In this document: piece after piece, positions 1 to 4,983 of the stretch
Layout of the letters: every line of letters begins with the position of its first letter
How positions within the stretch are numbered: position 1 is the stretch's first letter
From: Candidatus Peribacteraceae bacterium
GTDB taxonomy: Bacteria > Patescibacteriota > Gracilibacteria > Peribacterales > Peribacteraceae
DNA length: 6,597 bases
NCBI GenBank assembly: GCA_022843885.1
Contig: JALHMU010000007.1
Span: 18,556-25,152 of the forward strand
Direction: 5' to 3'
Made by a program: the position numbers and the translations under genes
Notes under the pieces: generated by a model
The model's input: only the letters and a program-made list of their open reading frames with translations
Databases searched by the model: none
Told to the model about the DNA's origin: nothing

Positions 1-172
1 AGGTCGTATTCACCCAGGAAAGAGAATGGCCGGACGCATGGGAACAGATCAAGTCACCATCAAGAGTCGCCCCATCATCACGTGTGATGAGAAAGCGGGG
101 ATTGTCGCTGTAAAAGGCCCTGTTCCGGGTCCAAACGGTGCATTTGTCATCCTTACAATTGAATCCAAATAA
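1..172 (+). CDS. rplC: 50S ribosomal protein L3, C-terminal part (5' truncated)
   Basis: The window opens inside this gene; the reading frame begins at base 2 and gives the last 56 residues before a TAA stop at 170-172. L3 is an early-assembling 23S rRNA-binding protein whose extended loop reaches towards the peptidyl-transferase centre. The visible piece carries the family signature GKRMAGRMG, followed by VTIKS and the terminal VKGPVPGPNGAFVIL block that closes bacterial L3 proteins. In E. coli the equivalent of the Arg in MAGRMG is Gln150, which PrmB methylates; with Arg here that modification cannot occur, a common situation outside proteobacteria. The gene is followed after 2 nt (CC) by rplD, as in the standard S10 operon, so the two are probably translationally coupled. 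The start and N-terminal half lie outside the window. Confidence 0.97.
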   Translation, partial: GRIHPGKRMAGRMGTDQVTIKSRPIITCDEKAGIVAVKGPVPGPNGAFVILTIESK

Positions 173-174
173 CC

Positions 175-906
175 ATGAAAATGGACGTCTTCTCAGCATC
201 GGGTACCAAGTCGGGATCAGTCGATCTTCCGGCATCCATGTTCGAGGTCGAGATCAACAAAGGTCTCATCCACCTCGCATTGGTCCGCCAGCAGAGCAAC
301 CGCCGCAATCCGATTGCTCACGTCCGCACACGCGGTGAGATCCGCGGTTCCACAAAGAAGCTCTTCCAGCAGAAAGGAACCGGTCAGGCTCGTCGCGGTC
401 CAAAGCGAAGCCCAGTCCTCCGCGGAGGTGGAAAGGCCTTCGGACCACGCAATGAAGCCAACTTCACGAAAGACATGCCGAAGAAAATGCGCCGCAAAGC
501 TCTCTTCTGCTCACTCTCATTGCGCGCGAAAGAAGGTGCAATCGTCGGACTCGAAAACTATCCAGACGACATGAAGACAAAGAACCTCTCTGCCTTGCTT
601 GAAAAGATGAGCATGGAAATTGGTCGCCGCATCGTCATCGTGCTCCCAGCTCGTCACAAAGGACTCGAGCTCTCCAGCCGCAACATCCCACGCGTCAAAA
701 CAATTCTCGCTTCCTACTTGAACCCGGAAGACATTCTCCTTGCAAAGAAAATTATTTTCTTGGTCGATGCTGTGAAAGTCGCCGAAGACACGTTCGTGAA
801 GAATGAGAAAGATGTGAAGCCAGCGCAGATCGAGTCGGAAACAGCAGAGAAGCCAAAGAAAGTAACGAAGAAACCAGCCGCGAAAAAACCTTCCCCTAAG
901 AAATAA
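175..906 (+). CDS. rplD: 50S ribosomal protein L4 with lysine-rich C-terminal tail
   Basis: L4 binds 23S rRNA and, with L22, forms the constriction of the nascent peptide exit tunnel. The protein is 243 residues, against about 200-210 in most bacteria. The tunnel loop is clear at residues 54-92, with GEIRGSTKKLFQQKGTG and RSPVLRGGGKAFGPR; Lys67 matches the E. coli Lys63 position known from macrolide resistance. The globular fold ends near residue 207 (FLVDAVKVAEDTF). Residues 208-243 are an extra charged tail rich in Lys, Glu, Pro and Ala that is not part of the normal fold. The start at 175 lies 2 nt after the rplC stop; Met3 at 181 is an alternative that would change only two residues. No Shine-Dalgarno is seen upstream. 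In E. coli L4 represses its own operon; whether it does so here cannot be seen. Confidence 0.97.
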   Translation: MKMDVFSASGTKSGSVDLPASMFEVEINKGLIHLALVRQQSNRRNPIAHVRTRGEIRGSTKKLFQQKGTGQARRGPKRSPVLRGGGKAFGPRNEANFTKDMPKKMRRKALFCSLSLRAKEGAIVGLENYPDDMKTKNLSALLEKMSMEIGRRIVIVLPARHKGLELSSRNIPRVKTILASYLNPEDILLAKKIIFLVDAVKVAEDTFVKNEKDVKPAQIESETAEKPKKVTKKPAAKKPSPKK

Positions 907-1205
907 TGGAACTCGCACACGTCATCAAAGGCCCTGTTCTCACAGAGAAAGCCGAAGCGCAGAAAGTTGCGGGAATCTACACGTTGAAGGTTGATCCAAA
1001 AGCAACGAAAGTTGATGTAAAAAATGCACTCCGCCGTTTCTACGACGTCGATGTCGTCTCGGTCCGCGCTCTGCGCACCGTTCCAAAAGTTCGCGCCATC
1101 TCCGCTCACAAATCCATGCAGAAACGTCATCGCGAAAAGCGCATGATTGTGAAGTTATCCAAGAAGAGTAAGACCCTTGATTTGTCCGCCTTTAAGACCT
1201 CCTAA
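906..1205 (+). CDS. rplW: 50S ribosomal protein L23
   Basis: L23 sits at the exit of the peptide tunnel, where in well-studied bacteria it is the docking site for trigger factor and SRP. The 99-residue length is normal for the family. The N-terminal VIKGPVLTEKAEAQ matches the family V(I/L)xxPVxTEK signature, followed by YTLKVDPKATKVDVKNALRRFYDVDVVSV, which corresponds to the standard beta-alpha-beta core (residues 25-53), and then a basic loop at residues 57-80. The start codon overlaps the rplD stop by one base (TAATG, 904-908), so ribosomes finishing L4 are placed directly on this start. No Shine-Dalgarno is present. The position between L4 and L2 is the canonical operon order. Confidence 0.97.
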   Translation: MELAHVIKGPVLTEKAEAQKVAGIYTLKVDPKATKVDVKNALRRFYDVDVVSVRALRTVPKVRAISAHKSMQKRHREKRMIVKLSKKSKTLDLSAFKTS

Positions 1206-1207
1206 TC

Positions 1208-2056
1208 ATGCCAGTTCGTCCTCAAAAACCAACGACGCCCGCACGACGACAGATGTCGATCGCGGATTTCTCTGGCCTCACGAAGAAGCGCCCAGAGAAG
1301 AGTTTGACCAAGGGCAAGCAGCGCATCTCCGGTCGTAACAACTTGGGCCGCGTCACCGTTCGTCATCGTGGCGGCGGACACAAGCGTTTGCTCCGCGATA
1401 TCGATTTCAAGCAGATCGACAAGCTCGGTATTCCAGGAACTGTGCGTGCCATTGAGTACGATCCAAACCGTTCTGCTCGCATCGCCCTCATCTATTACGT
1501 CGACGGTGAAAAGCGATACATCTTGGCTCCAGAAGAACTCAAAGTAGGAGACTCCATCGTCTGTGCTGATCGCACAAAAGTAAAAGCGGGAAACCGTATG
1601 CGCCTCGAGCACATTCCACTCGGTTTCAAAATCTTCAACCTCGAACTCCAACTCGGTCGCGGCGGACAGATCGTCCGTTCGGCTGGAAGTAGCGCCACAC
1701 TCGTCGGTTTCGATGACGTGTATGCAATCATCCAGCTCCCAAGCGGCGAAATGCGCAAGATCCGCAAAGAATGTTTCGCTTCTATCGGTATCGTCTCCAA
1801 CGTTGACCACCACCTCATCACGATCGGAAAAGCCGGACGCATGCGTTGGCTCGGTCGTCGCCCACAAGTTCTTGGTAAGTCGATGAACGCCGTCGATCAC
1901 CCACACGGTGGTGGTGAAGGTCACTCTCCAATTGGTCTCAAGAATCCGAAGACGCCATGGGGTAAGCCAGCACTCGGAGTGAAGACACGAAAGAATCGTC
2001 GTCAGAGTAATTCCCTCATCATTCGTCGTCGTATTAAGAAGAAGTCCAAAAAGTAG
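1208..2056 (+). CDS. rplB: 50S ribosomal protein L2
   Basis: L2 is a highly conserved protein needed for subunit association and peptidyl-transferase activity. It is 282 residues, slightly longer than the usual 273-277. Visible blocks are GRNNLGRVTVRHRGGGHKR (42-60), AIEYDPNRSARIALI (81-95), YILAPEELKVGD (104-115), and the catalytic-region motif AVDHPHGGGEG (228-238), whose first histidine (His231) corresponds to E. coli His229. PKTPWGK (247-253) and the basic C-terminus RRRIKKKSKK complete the protein. Just before the HPHGGG motif the sequence reads VLGKSMNAVDHP, where many bacteria have MNPVDHP, so Pro is replaced by Ala. It starts 2 nt after rplW stops (TAA-TC-ATG), and the preceding CCTCC resembles an anti-Shine-Dalgarno rather than a Shine-Dalgarno. 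It ends with TAG, the only amber stop among the ribosomal protein genes here, followed by the longest gap in the window. Confidence 0.98.
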   Translation: MPVRPQKPTTPARRQMSIADFSGLTKKRPEKSLTKGKQRISGRNNLGRVTVRHRGGGHKRLLRDIDFKQIDKLGIPGTVRAIEYDPNRSARIALIYYVDGEKRYILAPEELKVGDSIVCADRTKVKAGNRMRLEHIPLGFKIFNLELQLGRGGQIVRSAGSSATLVGFDDVYAIIQLPSGEMRKIRKECFASIGIVSNVDHHLITIGKAGRMRWLGRRPQVLGKSMNAVDHPHGGGEGHSPIGLKNPKTPWGKPALGVKTRKNRRQSNSLIIRRRIKKKSKK

Positions 2057-2150
2057 TTTCTCCCTTCCTTTAGCCCTCTCTCATGTATAAACTCATCCTT
2101 CCATTGATTGCTCTCGCACTCGTTCTCACGAGCGTGTAGCCCCAACATTT
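2057..2150 (+). promoter_or_regulatory. 94-nt rplB-rpsS gap with pyrimidine tract, possible leader or promoter
   Basis: This is the largest non-ribosomal-protein gap in an otherwise near-gapless operon. The first 26 nt (2057-2082) contain only two purines. A -10-like hexamer TATAAA lies at 2086-2091, but I find no good -35 at normal spacing, so a promoter is weakly supported. A small ORF occupies 2083-2139 (separate entry). A short inverted repeat CTCGT-TCTC-ACGAG (2119-2132) could form a 5-bp hairpin ending 18 nt before rpsS; it has no T-run and is not a terminator. A regulatory role, for example S1-type binding to the pyrimidine tract or a leader ORF, is inference. The -10 hexamer overlaps the small ORF start, so promoter and small-ORF readings compete. 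Confidence 0.3.
2083..2139 (+). CDS. possible 18-residue hydrophobic small ORF (leader peptide or microprotein)
   Basis: An ATG-to-TAG reading frame in the rplB-rpsS gap encodes MYKLILPLIALALVLTSV. It has one Lys near the N-terminus followed by a continuous hydrophobic run, like a signal peptide or a single short membrane segment; the end LTSV resembles a lipobox without its Cys. The start is preceded by CCCTCTCTC, so it shares the YY-ATG context of the ribosomal protein genes here, and its codons (CTC, ATC, GCT, GCA, ACG) match theirs. It begins 26 nt after the rplB stop and ends 11 nt before the rpsS ATG, suitable for a leader ORF that hands ribosomes to rpsS. Against it: very short length, and C/T-rich DNA read in this frame encodes Leu, Pro and Ser by default. 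I recognise no family and assign no function. Confidence 0.3.
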   Translation: MYKLILPLIALALVLTSV

Positions 2151-2459
2151 ATGTCACGATCACTCAAAAAAGGCCCCTACATCGATGCTCGACTCTTCAA
2201 AAAAGTCATGCAGCTGATCGAAAAACAAGAAAAGAAGGTCATCAAGACCTGGGCTCGCAACTGTACCGTTCCACCAGAATTCGTCGGCTTCACATTCGCT
2301 GTCCATAACGGCAAAGAATTCACGCCGGTGTACATCACGGAACAGATGGTTGGTCACAAACTCGGAGAGTTCTCCTGGACGACAAAATTCAAGGCTCACG
2401 GTGGAAAGAATGCCAAAGCCGAAGCCACTCCTGCACCCGCTCCTGCTCCTGCTAAATAA
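2151..2459 (+). CDS. rpsS: 30S ribosomal protein S19 with Ala-Pro tail
   Basis: S19 lies in the head of the small subunit, pairs with S13, and its C-terminal tail reaches towards the A-site tRNA. The start MSRSLKKGPYID and the core AVHNGKEFTPVYITEQMVGHKLGEF (residues 50-74) are unmistakable family motifs. The protein is 102 residues rather than about 92. The usual basic end is replaced after KAHGGKNAKA by an alternating Ala/Pro segment EATPAPAPAPAK (91-102), encoded by a short CCT-GCT type repeat. The start lies 11 nt beyond the small ORF in the preceding gap and lacks a Shine-Dalgarno; its -2/-1 bases are TT. The next gene, rplV, starts 2 nt after the stop. S19-L22-S3 is the expected order. 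Confidence 0.97.
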   Translation: MSRSLKKGPYIDARLFKKVMQLIEKQEKKVIKTWARNCTVPPEFVGFTFAVHNGKEFTPVYITEQMVGHKLGEFSWTTKFKAHGGKNAKAEATPAPAPAPAK

Positions 2460-2461
2460 TC

Positions 2462-2869
2462 ATGCACGCAACTGTTCGCTCCGTTCGGCTCGCTCCTAAG
2501 AAGGCAAACCTCATGGCCAAGGTGGTTCGTGGGATGTCCGTGCCAGATGCCATGGATCTTCTCTCGAAGACGACCAAGAAGAGCGCTCGCATTTTCGAAA
2601 CACTCCTTCGTTCCGCAATTGCGAACGCTCAACACAACATGAAGCAGGATGCACAGACGCTCATCGTGAAAACGGTGGTCGTGAACCAGGGCACATCCAT
2701 GCAGCGCGGTGTTCCGATGGCACGCGGTCGCGTCCGTCCAATCCGCAAGTTCATGTCGCACATCACGCTCTCGCTCGGCGTCAAAGATCTCGAGCCGAAG
2801 CAATCCCGCAAAGCACTCAAACGTCTCAAGAAAGCAAACGAGAAATCTTCCCCCTCTTCCTCCAAGTAA
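2462..2869 (+). CDS. rplV: 50S ribosomal protein L22
   Basis: L22 contacts all domains of 23S rRNA and its long hairpin forms part of the exit tunnel opposite L4. The start MHATVRSVRLAPKKANLMAKVVRG, the RSAIANAQHN block (50-59), and the hairpin with NQGTSMQRGVPMARGRVRPI (75-94, followed by RKFMSHITL) identify it. Its 135 residues exceed the usual 110 or so; the excess is a basic, serine-ended tail from about residue 108 (KDLEPKQSRKALKRLKKANEKSSPSSSK split over 108-135). The start is 2 nt after the rpsS stop (TAA-TC-ATG) with no Shine-Dalgarno. The gene is followed, again after 2 nt, by rpsC. Confidence 0.97.
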   Translation: MHATVRSVRLAPKKANLMAKVVRGMSVPDAMDLLSKTTKKSARIFETLLRSAIANAQHNMKQDAQTLIVKTVVVNQGTSMQRGVPMARGRVRPIRKFMSHITLSLGVKDLEPKQSRKALKRLKKANEKSSPSSSK

Positions 2870-2871
2870 TT

Positions 2872-3552
2872 ATGGGTCAAAAAGTAAACCCCATCGGCTT
2901 CCGCCTCGGCATCACGCGTACGTGGCCGTCGACGTGGTTCCAAACCAAAGCGAAGTACCGCGAGTACTTCTTGGGTGACGTGCATGTCCGCGATTACCTC
3001 CGCAAGAAATTCACAGACGCAGGTGTTGCACAGATCGATATCGAACGTGGAAAGAAAGTGTCGGTCATCATCCACACGAGCAAGCCGGGTGTGATCATCG
3101 GAAAGCAAGGCGCATCGATCGAAATTCTCCGCAAAGAACTCGAAGCAAAATTCGGTGGATCGTTCGAAGTGAACGTGCAGGAAATCCGCTCACCAGATAC
3201 TGAAGCTGACTGTATTGCCGAAAGCATCCAAGGCCAGATTCAGCGCCGCATGCCATATCGTCGCGCTGCCAAAATGGCGATCGAAAAAGCAATGCAAGCT
3301 GGTGCTGTCGGAATTAAGATCGGCGTCTCTGGACGCTTGAACGGTGCAGAAATTGCACGCAGCGACTCCTTCAAAGATGGAAACATTCCATTGCAGACAC
3401 TCCGCGCAAACGTGCAGTTCGCAACGCGTCATGCAGTCACCACCTACGGCACAATCGGTGTGCAAGTATGGGTCTACAAGGGAATGGTCTTCCGCAAAGT
3501 TCAAGAAGCACAATCGAACGCTCTTACAAGTTTGAACTCACCAAATAACTAA
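2872..3552 (+). CDS. rpsC: 30S ribosomal protein S3
   Basis: S3 forms part of the mRNA entry channel of the small subunit and contributes to the ribosomal helicase activity. Its 226 residues fit the bacterial range. It opens with MGQKVNPIGFRLG, has a type II KH domain with the GKQG loop at residues 77-80 (KPGVIIGKQGASIE), and the C-terminal domain with SGRLNGAEIARSDSF (153-167) and TTYGTIGVQVWVYKG (190-204). Arg130, Arg131 and Lys134 match E. coli Arg131, Arg132 and Lys135, the entry-channel residues implicated in mRNA unwinding. The start follows the rplV stop by 2 nt (TAA-TT-ATG), and the upstream sequence is a long C/T tract (end of the rplV tail) with no Shine-Dalgarno. There is no long C-terminal extension. 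Confidence 0.98.
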   Translation: MGQKVNPIGFRLGITRTWPSTWFQTKAKYREYFLGDVHVRDYLRKKFTDAGVAQIDIERGKKVSVIIHTSKPGVIIGKQGASIEILRKELEAKFGGSFEVNVQEIRSPDTEADCIAESIQGQIQRRMPYRRAAKMAIEKAMQAGAVGIKIGVSGRLNGAEIARSDSFKDGNIPLQTLRANVQFATRHAVTTYGTIGVQVWVYKGMVFRKVQEAQSNALTSLNSPNN

Positions 3553-3554
3553 TC

Positions 3555-3980
3555 ATGCTACAACCTGCCCGCACCAAATATCGGAAAGCACACCGCGCAC
3601 GCGGTGAGATCAAAAAGACGAAGGCCACAAAGGGTACGACCCTCGCCTTCGGTGCCTACGGTCTCAAGTGTCAGTCGATCGGCGAGCTCAGCTCACGCCA
3701 GATCGAAGCAGCACGCCGTGCCATGACGCACTCTGTGCAACGTGGTGGCAAAATCTGGATTCGCATCTTCCCACACAAGCCAATCACCAAGAAATCCCCG
3801 GAAGTACCGATGGGATCGGGCAAAGGCGCAGTTGAATTCTACGCTTGCCCCGTCTGGCCAGGAACGATGATCTTCGAAATCGACGGTCTGCCAGAAGCAG
3901 CCGCCCGCGAAGCACTCCGCCTCGCCGCTCACAAATTGCCAGTTCGTACCAAATTCATTAAGCGCATCCAAAACGTATGA
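3555..3980 (+). CDS. rplP: 50S ribosomal protein L16
   Basis: L16 sits beside the A-site tRNA at the base of the central protuberance and is a late, essential assembly step. The protein is 141 residues, as expected. It begins MLQPARTKYRKAHRARG, contains the signature RQIEAARRAMTHSVQRGGKIWIRIFP (48-73), then KPITKKSPEVPMGSGKG (75-91) and the C-terminal LRLAAHKLPVRTKFI (121-135). Pro85 occupies the place of E. coli Arg81, the residue hydroxylated by YcfD/RoxA, so this modification is not possible here. The start lies 2 nt after rpsC (TAA-TC-ATG). The stop overlaps the next start as ATGA (3977-3980), indicating coupling to rpmC. Confidence 0.98.
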   Translation: MLQPARTKYRKAHRARGEIKKTKATKGTTLAFGAYGLKCQSIGELSSRQIEAARRAMTHSVQRGGKIWIRIFPHKPITKKSPEVPMGSGKGAVEFYACPVWPGTMIFEIDGLPEAAAREALRLAAHKLPVRTKFIKRIQNV

Positions 3981-4276
3981 GTACCTTCCCTTCCATGACC
4001 GAGCTTCGAAAAATGTCACTCTCAGAACTTCGCAAGGATCTGAAGTCGCAACACGGCCAGGCTGCAAAGATGCGCCTGACGATCAAGCTGGGCAAAGAAA
4101 AGAATCATGCTGCATATCGTGCGCTCAAAAAGCACATCGCTCGCAGCACGATGGTACTGACTGAGTTCGAGAAGAAAGGCTTGCCTGAGAGCGAAACTCC
4201 GACTACCCTCAAGCGTCCAAAAGCGTCCGCAAAGAAGACAAAGGACACACCTACCTCTTCCAAAAAAGCTGCCTAA
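3977..4276 (+). CDS. rpmC: 50S ribosomal protein L29 with basic C-terminal extension
   Basis: L29 is a small two-helix protein near the tunnel exit that touches L23. The family core is residues 7-67: MTELRKMSLSEL, then KMRLTIKLGKEKNHAAYRAL and KKHIARSTMVLTEFEKK. At 99 residues it is well above the usual 60-75; residues 68-99 form a Pro/Thr/Ser/Lys tail (SAKKTKDTPTSSKKAA at the end). The start is uncertain. The ATG at 3977 overlaps the rplP stop as ATGA and is chosen for coupling. Met7 at 3995 aligns better with other L29 N-termini and follows a C/T run (CCTTCCCTTCC) like the one before rpsN. No Shine-Dalgarno precedes either. Identification as L29 rests on the core, on length without the tail, and on the position between L16 and S17. 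Confidence 0.93.
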   Translation: MSTFPSMTELRKMSLSELRKDLKSQHGQAAKMRLTIKLGKEKNHAAYRALKKHIARSTMVLTEFEKKGLPESETPTTLKRPKASAKKTKDTPTSSKKAA

Positions 4277-4282
4277 TTCTTT

Positions 4283-4618
4283 ATGCACATCAAGCACGGA
4301 ATCGTTACATCGGCCCGCATGCAGAACACTGTCGTCGTGACAGAACACCGCTCCGTACTTCACCCGATGTACGCGAAGCGCTTCCGCGTCAGTAAGAAAT
4401 TCATGGCTGATACGAACGGTCACGATGTGAAGCTCGGCGATGAAGTGACGATTACGGAATGCCGCCCGATCAGCAAACTCAAGCACTTCAAAGTCACTGA
4501 GATCTTGAAGAAGGCTGTGCAAGTCAGCGAAATGAAGAGCGAAGATGTTGAGAAAACAATCAAGCGCGATCACCGCGATGCGCAGGCTGAAAAGAAAGTT
4601 TCCCCAGACGCCAAATGA
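4283..4618 (+). CDS. rpsQ: 30S ribosomal protein S17 with charged C-terminal extension
   Basis: S17 is an OB-fold primary 16S rRNA-binding protein of the small-subunit body. The core GIVTSARMQNTVVV (6-19), HPMYAKRFRVSKKFMAD (27-43) and KLGDEVTITECRPISKLKHFKV (50-71) matches the family closely. The length is 111 residues against about 80-90 because of a charged extension from about residue 76 (KKAVQVSEMKSEDVEKTIKR and onward to VSPDAK). The N-terminus is short; an earlier start is impossible because the same frame carries the rpmC TAA stop only 6 nt upstream (TAA-TTCTTT-ATG). No Shine-Dalgarno is visible. The TGA stop overlaps the rplN start as ATGA (4615-4618). Confidence 0.96.
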   Translation: MHIKHGIVTSARMQNTVVVTEHRSVLHPMYAKRFRVSKKFMADTNGHDVKLGDEVTITECRPISKLKHFKVTEILKKAVQVSEMKSEDVEKTIKRDHRDAQAEKKVSPDAK

Positions 4619-4983
4619 TCCAGACACAATCCATGCTCAACGTGGCCGATAACACTGGTGCAAAAAGCTGCATGTGCATCCGCGTGCTCGGAGGAACGCG
4701 CCGTCGTTACGCTGGTGTCGGTGACATCATCGTCGTTGCTATCAAGGAAGCATCCTCACGCGGCACGGTAAAGAAGAAGGCAGTCGAACGCGCTGTGATC
4801 GTCCGCACGAAGAACATCACACGCCGCAAGGATGGATCTGCCGTCCGCTTCGATGACAACGCATGTGTGATCATCGATGCAAACAAAGAACCAAAAGGCA
4901 CCCGCGTCTTCGGACCGGTCGCACGTGAAGTGCGCGCTCGTGGTTACCAGAAAATTATTTCTCAAGCTCCCGACGTACTATGA
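4615..4983 (+). CDS. rplN: 50S ribosomal protein L14
   Basis: L14 lies at the subunit interface, forms part of bridges to 16S rRNA, and is among the most conserved ribosomal proteins. The length, 122 residues, is exactly typical. It begins MIQTQSMLNVADNTGAKS, followed by CIRVLGGTRRRYAGVGDII (21-39), RKDGSAVRFDDNACVII (71-87) and GTRVFGPVAREVR (95-107), ending KIISQAPDVL; all are near-canonical. It has no tail extension, unlike several neighbours. Both ends overlap neighbouring genes by 4 nt as ATGA (rpsQ at 4615-4618 and rplX at 4980-4983), so translation of rpsQ-rplN-rplX is expected to be coupled. No Shine-Dalgarno is present. Confidence 0.98.
   Translation: MIQTQSMLNVADNTGAKSCMCIRVLGGTRRRYAGVGDIIVVAIKEASSRGTVKKKAVERAVIVRTKNITRRKDGSAVRFDDNACVIIDANKEPKGTRVFGPVAREVRARGYQKIISQAPDVL

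Noticed and set aside
1199..1204. CCTCCT just before the rplB start as a ribosome-binding signal
   Set aside because: This is the sense of the anti-Shine-Dalgarno itself and cannot pair with it in the usual way; it is noted only as part of the pyrimidine richness.
1202..1924. 240-codon open frame on the minus strand opposite rplB
   Set aside because: It lies wholly antisense to an unmistakable L2 gene, its translation shows no family motif, and long antisense frames are expected from the codon bias of these genes.
2108..2308. TTG-started plus-strand frame overlapping the rpsS start
   Set aside because: It is out of frame with rpsS for most of its length, starts at TTG, and has Arg/Lys/His low-complexity content typical of a shadow of a basic protein gene.
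2709..2978. 89-codon plus-strand frame spanning the rplV-rpsC junction
   Set aside because: It is a frame-shifted shadow of two confident genes, rich in Ser/Arg/Pro, with no independent start context.
4274..4285. readthrough fusion of rpmC and rpsQ, which share a frame across TAA-TTCTTT
   Set aside because: TAA is the strongest stop, the downstream ATG gives a normal S17 N-terminus, and both proteins are normally separate; shared frame is a one-in-three chance event.
4022..4627. 201-codon open frame on the minus strand across rpmC and rpsQ
   Set aside because: It is antisense to two confident ribosomal protein genes, is Cys/Phe/Leu-rich as expected for the complement of Lys/Arg-rich genes, and has no recognisable domain.
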